The notes below the pieces were generated by a model. That model was not told the origin of the DNA and searched no databases. It was given only the letters and a program-made list of their open reading frames with translations. This document shows positions 46,380 to 54,888 of a stretch of DNA of 54,888 nucleotides, piece by piece; the first letter of the stretch is position 1, and each line of letters starts with the position of its first letter. Origin of the DNA: Ectocarpus siliculosus (lineage: Eukaryota > Sar > Phaeophyceae > Ectocarpales > Ectocarpaceae); assembly GCA_000310025.1 (NCBI GenBank), contig FN649745.1, positions 712,523 to 767,410 of the forward strand, given 5' to 3'. Position numbers and translations under genes: made by a program.

Positions 46380-47186
46380 ATGACCTCCGTCCACAAGCCC
46401 GACCTCTCCGGCCTGCCCACCTTCAACGTCGCTGGCGGTCGCCCCGACGAGCGCTTCGGTACCAGGGGCTCCTTCACCCGCGGCGTGCGCATCATGTCCG
46501 GTGGCCATGCGCGGGACGTACCGCTCGAGGCCGAGGTCGACCACGGCAAGGTTCTCTTTGTGTCCGCCATCCACAAGCCGGACCTCTCCTCCGAGGCCCG
46601 CACCAACGCTGTCCGTCCCATGGAGCGCCTCGGAGCTCGCGGCCGCTTCACGCCAGGGGGGCGTCGCTGGGCCGGTGGCAAGCCTCGCGACGTACCGCTC
46701 GAGGCCGAGGTCGACCACGGCAAGGTGCTCTTCGTGTCCGCCGTCCACAAGCCGGATCTCTCCGCCGAGGCCTGCGTCAACGCCGCCCGCCCCACGGAGC
46801 GCCTCGGCTCCCGGGGCCGCTTCACCGCGGGCGTCCGTCGCTGGGCCGGTGGCGAGCCTCGTGACGTGCCGCTCCCGCGCGTGCGCGACCCGGGTACCGT
46901 CCTCTTCGAGTCCACCTCGGAACGCAGCAGGCCCTCCTTGTCCTTCTCGGGCGAGACCAACGTGTCCGGAGGCAGGGAGGACGAGCGCCACGGGCGGCTG
47001 GGATCGTTCGAGCACGGGGTCGTCGAGGCTCGGGGAGGGCCGCTGCAGGTTCAGGCGGCCTTCGCGCGCGAGGTGGAGCAGCTGTGGCACGAGGGCGGGC
47101 AGAAGGAGAACAAGTACCGCCGCTGCGGGCCCAGCCACTTCGTCGCCGGCGTGTCAATTCTGTCTGGCGGCATGCCGGTTTACTGA
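46380..47186 (+). CDS. Repeat protein of unknown function with HKPDLS-type repeats
   Basis: 268 codons, single coding exon, ATG in a GCGCCATGA context, stop TGA at 47184-47186. The protein consists of about four repeats of 55-60 residues. Repeats 1-3 begin with (S/A)(V/I)HKPDLS; share ERLG(A/S)RGRFT or DERFGTRGSFT, a GG cluster and RDVPLEAEVDHGKVLF; then start again. Repeat 4 (RSRPSLSFSGETNVSGGREDERHGRLGSF) is diverged, and the C-terminus repeats the motif once more (FVAGVSILSGGMPVY). No signal peptide, membrane span or cysteine motif is evident. The composition is Arg/Gly-rich with strong G/C-ending codons, typical of an expressed gene here. Function unknown; I know of no named family. Repeats 2 and 3 share long identical DNA blocks, so internal duplication is recent. 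Confidence 0.8.
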   Translation: MTSVHKPDLSGLPTFNVAGGRPDERFGTRGSFTRGVRIMSGGHARDVPLEAEVDHGKVLFVSAIHKPDLSSEARTNAVRPMERLGARGRFTPGGRRWAGGKPRDVPLEAEVDHGKVLFVSAVHKPDLSAEACVNAARPTERLGSRGRFTAGVRRWAGGEPRDVPLPRVRDPGTVLFESTSERSRPSLSFSGETNVSGGREDERHGRLGSFEHGVVEARGGPLQVQAAFAREVEQLWHEGGQKENKYRRCGPSHFVAGVSILSGGMPVY

Positions 47187-48706
47187 GAGTAAAGAATGAC
47201 TGCTGTTGTTACTGTAACCCGAGAGTATGAGACGGTTGTCATGCTGTCGGCCTCATGCGTGCTTGGTCATTCACCAAAGGTTGCTCTTTGTTGGCACCTC
47301 CGTGTTAGCGTGTTGGTCTTCCACCGGCACATTTACCGTTTATTTCTTTGTTGAGAGAGGGGGCTCTGTTGAGAAGGTTGCTATCCTTTCGGGTCGTTTT
47401 TTGTCGATGGGTGCCCGTGGTGTGCTACATGTAGAGAGCACCACGTAGCGGCCCTAGACGTGGATTGCCGGCGTGAGTGAATGTTGTATTGTGGCTTGTT
47501 CGTGACGAGCGTTGGAGGAGCAGACCAAGTTTAGAAGTTCGTGGTGTTGTAATTGATAGAATAATTGATAGAAATATAACCAGTAGGGGATACAACGAGG
47601 GGCACTGTTGTGGATGCAGTGCTTCACATCCATCATCCATACGATGAACTACTTGGAGGAATATGTTGTGGGTGTGAGAGGGCGATGTTTACTGTATGAG
47701 TGATGTCCTCTATTTGGTATATAAAATCGTTGGCGTCTCAAGGAGAACGAAAAGCGGTGTTCATCCGTATATTTACCCCCCCCCTCCCCCGAGTCTAACC
47801 GCTAGGGCGTGAAAAACATGAGTACCAACCCTCCCCTACCCCCTCCGGCGCGGGATCAAAATGGGGCAGGGTTTGGGCGAATGGTGTTGTCGCCGCTAAG
47901 GGTTCATGTGTTCGTGTCGGTTATCTGTTGCGGTGGGGAATGGGGTGCGGTGGTGGGGTTTGACGTGAAGTGCATTCGGGGTTGTAAGTGTTCATTCCGA
48001 AAACAATGATAGAATAGATATGGACTCCACTGCTGTAGTGTAAGGCGTGCCTCTTTGCTGTTGTTTTGCGAGGGGGGCGGGTGTTCTAACGGGGGGTACG
48101 CCGTGGCGCGCACGGTCAGAGGCAGACAGAGGGAGATGCGTTGAAAACACCCAGGAGTAGAGTTGGCGTGAATGGAAGTAAAGACGTTGAAGACAATAAT
48201 GTAAAAGGCTTATTTTTTCGCATGGGGGTCCTCCTTTGTGCCATTGTGGTGTACCGGTCACCCACACGTCGCAAATGATCGTTTCCAATGCATCGGCAAT
48301 GGGAGAGTAGCTATAAGGAGACCAGCCGAACTTCACAAATACCCTACTACCTATCTGGGTTGAGGGATTGTTGGTGGTGGGCGCGCACGCACGATCGTTT
48401 TTTTGTGCTGTGATATCGAGAGTCCACAAGTATAACACCACCACCATCCGGTCTTACACCTCGCAGAAGAGAGGTGACATTCATTCATCCTTCCAAGCGC
48501 ATGTTGTCTGGTACCACCATATATTACCGTAGACGGCCAACGGATACAAATATGGGCAGTCTTTCTGTGTGTGTTTTTATTATTCCTTAATTAAATATTA
48601 ACGCATATTTTGTCAATCTTCCACCATATATATATATATCGATCAATTGGAATAGAGTGCTCAGCTCGCCCAGCTCCAGCGCAGCCAAGCGGGGAGACTC
48701 GACCAA
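47187..48706. other. Spacer between HKPDLS gene and duplication copy 2
   Basis: 1.5 kb of single-copy sequence with one ACTGCTGTA motif (48029), a TA microsatellite (48628-48640) and the left junction of copy 2 near 48707. A 151-codon minus-strand ORF (47992-48447) has no recognisable features. Confidence 0.5.
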
Positions 48707-48778
48707 AAACCGAACAAGAAACTGTAACTTGATAGGAGGACGACAAAGGGTGGGATGGGGTGTATGCTCATGTAAATG

Positions 48779-48877
48779 CATGCCGTAGTCGTTAGCACCT
48801 CCCTGTTTGGCGACACCCATGCCCTTTGTGTGGCGAACTCGCCAAACGAAGAGGTGCCAACGACTACGGCGTGGCGA
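48779..48877. repeat. Imperfect inverted repeat present only in copy 2
   Basis: The left arm reads CCGTAGTCGTTAGCACCT, then CTGTTTGGCGA (48783-48813). The right arm is its near-complement, TCGCCAAACG, then AGGTGCCAACGACTACGG (48839-48869). The right arm lies in a 41-bp segment bounded by two GTGGCGA copies (48830 and 48871); copy 1 has a single GTGGCGA and no right arm. Confidence 0.85.
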
Positions 48878-49117
48878 CCACCAAAATCGCGTGGCACCAC
48901 TGCTGCACCCCGACTACGTCCGCTATATACCGGCCATAGCGACGGCCTGCCCTGAATAGCGACCATATTCGCTCCTAACCCTACAAGGGGGTCTCGCTAA
49001 ACCGGCCGCTCCCCACTGCTGTGTGCAAGCTTCGCGTCTACTCGATGTGAAGACCCCTTTCATGCCTTGTCCTGTCCCATCCTGCACATCATGAACGTAC
49101 CGGCACGAATGGAACAG

Positions 49118-50398
49118 GTGGCGGGAGCGTTGCCCGAGATTACGGTGGCGTACATTATGGCGGTAGGGTTCACGCCGGCGCCAGAGATGGGCATGTGGCA
49201 GTACGATTTCTCGGACCCGGAGGGGCCTCAGGTATCAATGACAAGACAGACCACTGCTGTCACTGCTGCTGTTGTTGTTTGCGTTGGTGGAGGTGATGTT
49301 GTTTGTTGTTGTTGTCGTTGTTGTTAGTGGAGGTGGTAGTGTTGATGTTGCCGTTTCCATCGTGTTTTGTTGGGTTTGTTTGTCTTCGAATGAGACACTT
49401 TTCGTTGTTCTGACCTCTCTTCCGAGTAGCTTGTTCCGCCGCGCCGGTCTGACCAATAAGGGTAACCTCCCCCCGCTCCCGCCTGTACCCTCTCCGGTCT
49501 CAGCCCGCACCCATTCTCTCTGTTTCTCTCTCTCTGTCCCTCTACCCCCCCATGCCCCAGCTGGGTACCGTTGCCGTGCCCGGCGGCGAGCAGGTTTTCA
49601 ACATGAAGGAGCCCGTGGCGATCGTGTGCCCGAACGATGACCTTAATATCCAGATGCCGAATGACGAGGTGTGCGGCGATTGTTTGAGTGTCCTGCGCGT
49701 GTTCGATGCGTTGTGTGTTGTGTTGTGTTGTGGGTGTGTTTCTCGACTCCACGGCTATTGATGTGGTGCCGACAACGGGCTGGCCGTCGGAAATGGGGGC
49801 ATTGATAGGGTTAACAGAGGGAGGATTCGATGCATGTGCGTGTGTAATTGTGTTTGATGACGTGACGTGTAGCTTTCTTCCCTTGTTTTTCTACAGAGGG
49901 CGAGGGATCTCTGGCGTACGACGACAAGGTTGACGGGACCAGACGAATGGCTGACCTGCGGGGCAAGAAGGTTGTCGGCAGCCGTTCTTACCCCGTTGTT
50001 TCGAGAGACGCCACACTTTGTTATGGAAACCCTGTCGCTTGATTCGCGGTGTCAACAGCGCTCGCAGCACCGGCGGAACGGCCATCTGAATCACAGACAC
50101 CGATCGAGTGTGGTTTTTGACTCTCCCTCACTCCCGCCGTATCTCCCTCTCTCTCTTTCCTCTGTATCCTCGCAAAACGTCGATCAACAAATGAAAAAAG
50201 AAAACCGAGATGAATCGAGAGTTCGAGTTCGGAAAGTTCTTCCTGTGGGACACGCCCTCCGAGGGCCTGGTGGTTCGCTACTTCGAGGGAGAGCCCACCC
50301 CGGGGTTCGCGTGCGTGGGGCGCGTCGGCATCGTTCTGGCACCTTTCTTGCCGTCCATGGCGAAAAAGTCGAGCGGCTTCGAGGAGGAAGACTACTGA
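49118..50398 (+). pseudogene. 5'-truncated duplicate of the plastid-protein gene (copy 2)
   Basis: Exons 49118-49231, 49561-49668 and one from about 49899, plus the final exon ending TGA at 50396-50398, match the last exons of the gene at 38508-42463. The duplicated segment starts inside the preceding intron, so the plastid leader and all earlier exons are absent. One Asp-to-Tyr change (ITVAYIM instead of ITVADIM) is present. A 22-bp deletion just before the final conserved block shifts the frame if that stretch is coding. Without a new promoter and start it is unlikely to make the plastid protein. Confidence 0.8.
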
Positions 50399-51149
50399 CG
50401 ATAGACAGAGCGATCCGTTTGATGACGTGTTTTGTGTTTTTGAAGAAATTTGTTTGACCGCGATTGTTTTTGGGAAGAGATTGTCTAGACTAGATTGCGT
50501 GAGAAAGGCTTGGAAGTGGTTGGTCTAGCCAACCTCTTTTATCAGAAATCAGGTTTGCTGAAGCTTGTAGCTCTATTTTAGGAACACAGTTGCCAACCCA
50601 CATCATGCACAAGTCGAAAGTACTCGCCGGGCGGGTACACCTGACGGGGGGCACGAAAAAAGTAGATGGCGTCCTCTTCCGCCGAACTGCCATTGATTCG
50701 GCGGGGCCGCTTGCGTTTGAGACGATATTTCTGGTTTTGATGCTGCTGGAGTCTGCCTGGTGTCATCCACGGAGACTGATGTCGCCCTCTAGAGTGTGAG
50801 GCTGATGTCGCCATCTAGAGTGTAAGACTGATGCAACGTCCTTGTTTTTTGTTTCGGCCTTGTCACTGCAATGACGACGACGATGATCGTGTGGTACATG
50901 CGCATGCGTTTCGTGTTGCTATCGTCTGGCTTGTATTCGGCCTGGGGGGCAGGCAGGTGTAGGGTAAGGAGATGGATGACACGCACGCGTTTTTTTTGTT
51001 TTTGTTCTCCTTCTTGGGGTGATGTTGTGCATGGTTAACAATGCCAACGCGCATGAACGGTTGCCTTCTTGCCGAAGCTTCTGCTTGTCACATTCATTCA
51101 GTGTTGATATCTTGTGTTGTGTTATTGCTTTTGTGTTGATGAGCCATGG

Positions 51150-52046
51150 GTCCTTCCAGCCTGGCAACTGACCAAGAAAAAAATCACGAGAACTCACGAC
51201 TTGCGCTGTGCTCATGATACTCAGATGAAGAAGTGCTTGCTTGGCCTGCTATGATGCATGAGCGCGATGTGGCACTGTGGCCCACCGTTGGTTGCACGCA
51301 CGTGCTGCGATGTGGTGCGACAACTTGGCAAGGGTTGTTTGAATCGGGCCTCCCCGGATAGATTGGGCTTGTGGACGGACGACTCGGACAGAACCTTACT
51401 GCGGTGGCTGGCGACCGGGGCCTCGTCGAGAAAAACGTGGCGGGATGGGCCCCTCCGGCCTGGCAACTGACCAAGAAAAAAATCACGAGAACTCACGACT
51501 TGCGCTGTGCTCATGATACTCAGATGAAGAAGTGCTTTCTTGGCCTGCTATGATGCATGAGCGCGATGTGGCACTGTGGCCCACCGTTGGTTGCACGCAC
51601 GTGCTGCGATGTGGTGCGACAACTTGGCAAGGGTTGTTTGAATCGGGCCTCCCCGGATAGATTGGGCTTGTGGACGGACGACTCGGACAGAACCTTACTG
51701 CGGTGGCTGGCGACCGGGGCCTCGTCGAGAAAAACGTGGCGGGATGGGTCCCTCCGGCCTGGCAACTGACCAAGAAAAAAATCACGAGAACTCACGACTT
51801 GCGCTGTGCTCATGATACTCAGATGAAGAAGTGCTTGCTTGGCCTGCTATGATGCATGAGCGCGATGTGGCACTGTGGCCCACCGTTGGTTGCACGCACG
51901 TGCTGCGATGTGGTGCGACAACTTGGCAAGGGTTGTTTGAATCGGGCCTCCCCGGATAGATTGGGCTTGTGGACGGACGACTCGGACAGAACCTTACTGC
52001 GGTGGCTGGCGACCGGGGCCTCGTCGAGAAAAACGTGGCGGGATGG
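51150..52046. repeat. Three tandem copies of a 299-bp unit (copy 2)
   Basis: The landmark TGGCAACTGACCAAG recurs at 51162, 51461 and 51760, exactly 299 bp apart. Copy 1 has one unit (43184-43480), 297 bp because it has two fewer A residues. The unit ends are ATGGGTCCTTCCGG and ATGGGTCCCCCGG in copy 1, so the expansion joined two near-identical short sequences. Confidence 0.95.
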
Positions 52047-52362
52047 GTCCCCCCGTATGGCGGGAATGCCGGGAGTGAAGCTGCTCCCAGTGGTGCCTAG
52101 GCACTCGTCGGGGCGACCCCCGGCAACATTGAACTCGTGAATGGAACACGATAGTTGGTTGCCGGTTGTGGCAGTGGTGGTAGTTGTGTGGTGGTGGTGG
52201 TGGTGGTGGTGGTGGTGGTGGTGATGGTCGTCGTGGGGGTTGGCGGTGATCCGATGGGCCCGGCGTCTCCCTTCCTGACCATGAACGGCGGCATGGTTTG
52301 GTTGTGCCTGAGATTCCGTCACGGTTTTGATTGGTGACACTGGGCCCTACAACGAGCAGCAC
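51184..52362 (-). pseudogene. HKPDLS-family relic, minus strand, with its 3' part triplicated (copy 2)
   Basis: The leftmost-coding part (FNVAGGRPDECLGTTGSSF) occurs once. The downstream part (HVFLDEAPVASHRSKVL, SSVHKPNLSGEARF) occurs three times because of the 299-bp units. Since 299 is not a multiple of 3, the units cannot be read as one continuous repeat protein, so each extra unit is out of frame with the last. The first frame ends at 51819 and encodes 173 codons from the ATG at 52340. Confidence 0.6.
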
Positions 52363-52387
52363 CGATCGCGCAAAGTGAGATCGTAGC

Positions 52388-53107
52388 TTAGATCAAATAT
52401 GTTATATATTCTGGACGCGACAGGACTTCCTGGATCAAACGCAAGCCCTCTTGTGTAGATTCCGCGACCAGTCTGACGTGATACTGTACATCGACGATCC
52501 TAGTGCAAGAGAATAAGACTCTCACCCTACTTGATCCACAAGGAAGGGTGGCGTTGGGCGTATCAGCTGCGCCATCGAGTACTCGATCACTGCTGTTGCA
52601 GACCACACGCACCCGCTTGAACGTATTCGACGCATGAAGCAACAAAGAAACCACCGAATCTGTACCGACGCATCTTTCTCCACTGGCTGTGTATGTACTT
52701 CCTACCTGTGGCTTCACGCTGCGCGTACTTTGGTCTTCCTGCTCGATCTGGGCACGGTGTTCGCAGAGATGGCTGCTCACTGCCCAGTGATCAACCCACC
52801 AAACCCGACCACCCACCTGCATGTAAGCCCCCAACTCAGAACTCCACGACTGACTGCTACTGACAGCTGTAGAGTAGTAAACAGCGCATACCCAGACGCT
52901 TAAATGTGCATCCGGACCTCCATGTCCTGTGCATCTCATCATCCGCGTCCATGCCGTCGTCTTCGTCCAGAAGGCCCATATCCGCTCTCTCTCTCTCGTA
53001 GTTCTGTCCGTGGGACGTGTCGTACGCATACAACCGCGGTGTAAAAGCACACAACAGGCAAGCCCCCAACAGACACTAAATGCCAGCGCCGTGAGAGTGA
53101 AATGCAC
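52388..53107 (-). other. 239-codon minus-strand ORF of doubtful coding status (copy 2)
   Basis: Counterpart of 43837-44553. It keeps an open frame, starts MHFTLTALAFSVCWGL, has a shorter Arg-Glu run, and ends ITYLI instead of IK because the stop codon region changed. Substitutions relative to copy 1 are mostly amino-acid changing. Confidence 0.25.
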
Positions 53108-54888
53108 TCTCTACTGCATGTGTGTTCGTGTCCCTCGTGTGGCTCACTCGGGACTCTCTTTCGTGTGTAAGCAGGACACGGGGAACCAACAGGACTCGGG
53201 ACTCGGGACTCGGGACCCTTGACCTCTCGGGTCGCCAACAAACGCCGGACGGCGAAGTGACAGTCCCGTGGTTTACCAACCAAGGTGCGCCAAGAGAACT
53301 TTCCCGGCTTGTTCTTGTGAGAGAGCGAGCGGAGCAATAGATCCGTTGTACTTTCGTGCTTTTGCAATTTCACCCAAAACCAGGTTCAATGCGTAGGACG
53401 ATTGCACCGACTTCAAATCCATCTGGAATCTTGACAAATCCGACCCACCTCGCACGCACTGGCACGCGCCCTTCGCTCACATATCACACACGTCCTCGCC
53501 CTCTTCCCGAACGAACACCGCGCGACCACTGCTGCTGCAAGACACCTCGTCCTCCAAGACTTCGCGACACCACTCACCACCTACCTGCCTTCGCGAGCTT
53601 CCAATCGAGACGAACAACCACACACACCGACGAGTTCGTACAAACAACCAGAGGTGAGCGGTTGTAAGGACCTTCTCGTAGCCTCTCTTCCTTTACCGCC
53701 GTGGCACGGTCATTGCGGAGACGAGCGTGGCGAACCAGGGGCAGACATCACGATATACTGATAAATATCGCCCATGTACGGTAGCACGGCCTGCCCGCTC
53801 CGTTTGGTTCAGGTGGGGCGGGGCTAAAGATATGTTGATCGGGGGTGACATCCGACGGCGGTTGTTCGATTCCCCGCAGTGAAAAACATTACCTATGGAG
53901 CTTGTATGTGTCATCTGGTGTCACCCATACATCGTGGTCAAACAGACGAGCTGTCGCGTGCTCTATCTCCCACAGACCACCCGCCCGATCCAGTGTTCGA
54001 CGGGGTTCTGAGATCGAGGATATAGTAGCGTAGAATAATCAAATCACACAGCAAGAAGTTCCTATCACCACACAGGGTACAAAACTCGTCGAGTAAACAA
54101 ACGTGGATCACGCGTGAATTGAACCTTCAATCCGGCAGAGTCCCGGGGGGAGAAACACAGATACACACGTAAATGTTCTGACTCATGTTGTGCCCACCAC
54201 ACTGCTACAGTAGAGGCTCCGCCGTGCAGATTTGTCATGAACATGTAGCAGAGAAAAGGGCACAGCACGGCGGTGGTGCGTTGGCGCATTGTACATGTGC
54301 TGGCTAGTTTTTCCTCAAGTCGTGTGGTCTAGCTAAATATTTGTAGCGACTCTATTTTCCGTGACCCGTTGACGCCTGTTGTACTTTCGTTTACGGTCGG
54401 GTGACGATGTTGGATCTTTTTTGTCCCGCCTGTCTTGTCTCGTGTACCCGGTATTTCCCCTCACCGAGCTGGCCGTCGACATAGATAGTCCCCGACCACC
54501 ATGCATGCTCAGCTCCGCACTCCTTGAGGAAGAAGTCACACTGCCTACTACTACTGTAGTGTTGTTGCACCCGCTTTGAATTGTTTTCTCCCTCTAGCCC
54601 CCTTGTGCTCAAACTGTGTTCAACTATTGCCAATCAATGTTGTTTGCACGGCAATTGTTCTACATATGGACACAATAGTGCGCTCACTTACCCTCCCGTG
54701 TGGCTTTCATCGTTCCGTCATCACAAATGAAAATTGCGTGAACGTTTTACAGCGGGAACAAAATACAGTGTATGTATGCGATCACGACGTCACGTCGCAC
54801 TAAGCCCATCAACCCCAAACAATCAATGCGAGCCGGTATCTCATCAAATTGTTGTCCTCCCCCCCGCCCACGATGTCTCCGCCCGCTG
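53108..54888 (+). promoter_or_regulatory. Upstream region and 5' UTR intron of a second HKPDLS gene (coding part outside window)
   Basis: This matches 44554-46325, including the donor CCAGAG|GTGAGC (exon end 53653). The window stops 16 bp before the place equivalent to the 5' UTR acceptor and 55 bp before the equivalent ATG. Confidence 0.6.

Larger units (their letters stand above)
48707..54888. repeat. Segmental tandem duplication, copy 2 (continues beyond window)
   Basis: Matches 40791-46325 in order and orientation. The offset grows from 7,916 bp at the left end to 8,563 bp at the window end. Most of the increase comes from two extra 299-bp units at 51150-52046. Smaller differences are a 41-bp segment at 48837-48877 absent from copy 1, a 22-bp loss near 50213 and a short tandem duplication at about 50776-50828. 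Confidence 0.95.

Noticed and set aside
46338-47138. 266-codon minus-strand and overlapping 232-codon plus-strand ORFs
   Set aside because: Shadows of the HKPDLS-repeat gene; its high GC and repeats keep several frames open at once.
1-54888. Integrated phaeovirus or retroelement genes
   Set aside because: I looked for capsid, integrase, reverse transcriptase and histidine-kinase signatures typical of such insertions in brown algae and saw none; only repeat relics and transposase-type DNA-binding domains are present.
40791-54888. Explaining the duplication purely as collapsed or uncollapsed haplotypes
   Set aside because: The two copies are separated by 2.4 kb of sequence including a single intact HKPDLS gene, have a defined intronic breakpoint, and differ by a 299-bp triplication. 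A real tandem duplication is simpler, but an assembly artefact cannot be excluded from sequence alone.

Overview
This window looks like nuclear DNA from a photosynthetic stramenopile, most likely a filamentous brown alga of the Ectocarpus type. That is an inference from gene structure and protein content. The genes have many exons separated by introns of several hundred to about 2,000 bp. Two proteins carry heterokont-style bipartite plastid leaders with Phe right after the signal-peptide cleavage site. The coding sequence is rich in Ala/Gln/Ser homopolymers. An N-gap shows this is draft assembly. I saw no bacterial operons, CRISPR arrays, rRNA or viral genes.

Layout, left to right. (1) 82-2243, minus: the 5' end of the intraflagellar-transport gene IFT81, running off the left edge. 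(2) 4229-11252 and 14019-21795, both minus: two tandem paralogues of a family-X DNA polymerase (Pol lambda type: BRCT, helix-hairpin-helix, catalytic palm, thumb). They share exon order and intron phases, including a conserved GC-AG intron. Copy A ends in an exon encoding two ubiquitin-interacting motifs (UIMs). Copy B stops before this tail and keeps a decayed UIM downstream. (3) 25669-29649, minus: a DNA-binding protein with CENP-B/Tc5-transposase-type helix-turn-helix domains behind a long low-complexity N-terminus. (4) 29984-36517, plus: a plastid-targeted alpha/beta hydrolase related to plant pheophytinase-like enzymes. It starts only 334 bp from gene (3) in a head-to-head arrangement, and part of its lid is lost in a 370-bp gap. 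(5) 38508-42463, plus: a predicted plastid protein of unknown function. (6) 46380-47186, plus: a 268-residue protein built from about 57-residue HKPDLS-type repeats.

The right third is a large recent tandem duplication. About 40791-46325 is repeated at 48707-54888, and the second copy continues beyond the window. Copy 2 begins inside an intron of the plastid gene, so that gene is duplicated without its targeting leader and early exons. Inside each copy, on the minus strand, lies a relic related to the HKPDLS-repeat gene. In copy 2 a 299-bp piece of this relic is present three times in tandem, bounded by short microhomology. Because the window ends in sequence matching the HKPDLS gene's upstream region, a second copy of that gene probably lies just to the right.

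Non-coding DNA is full of short degenerate tandem repeats. The 9-mer ACTGCTGTA (either strand) occurs at least 13 times, always outside recognised exons. Exon boundaries here were read by eye from splice consensus, reading frame and protein-family similarity; no transcript data were available.
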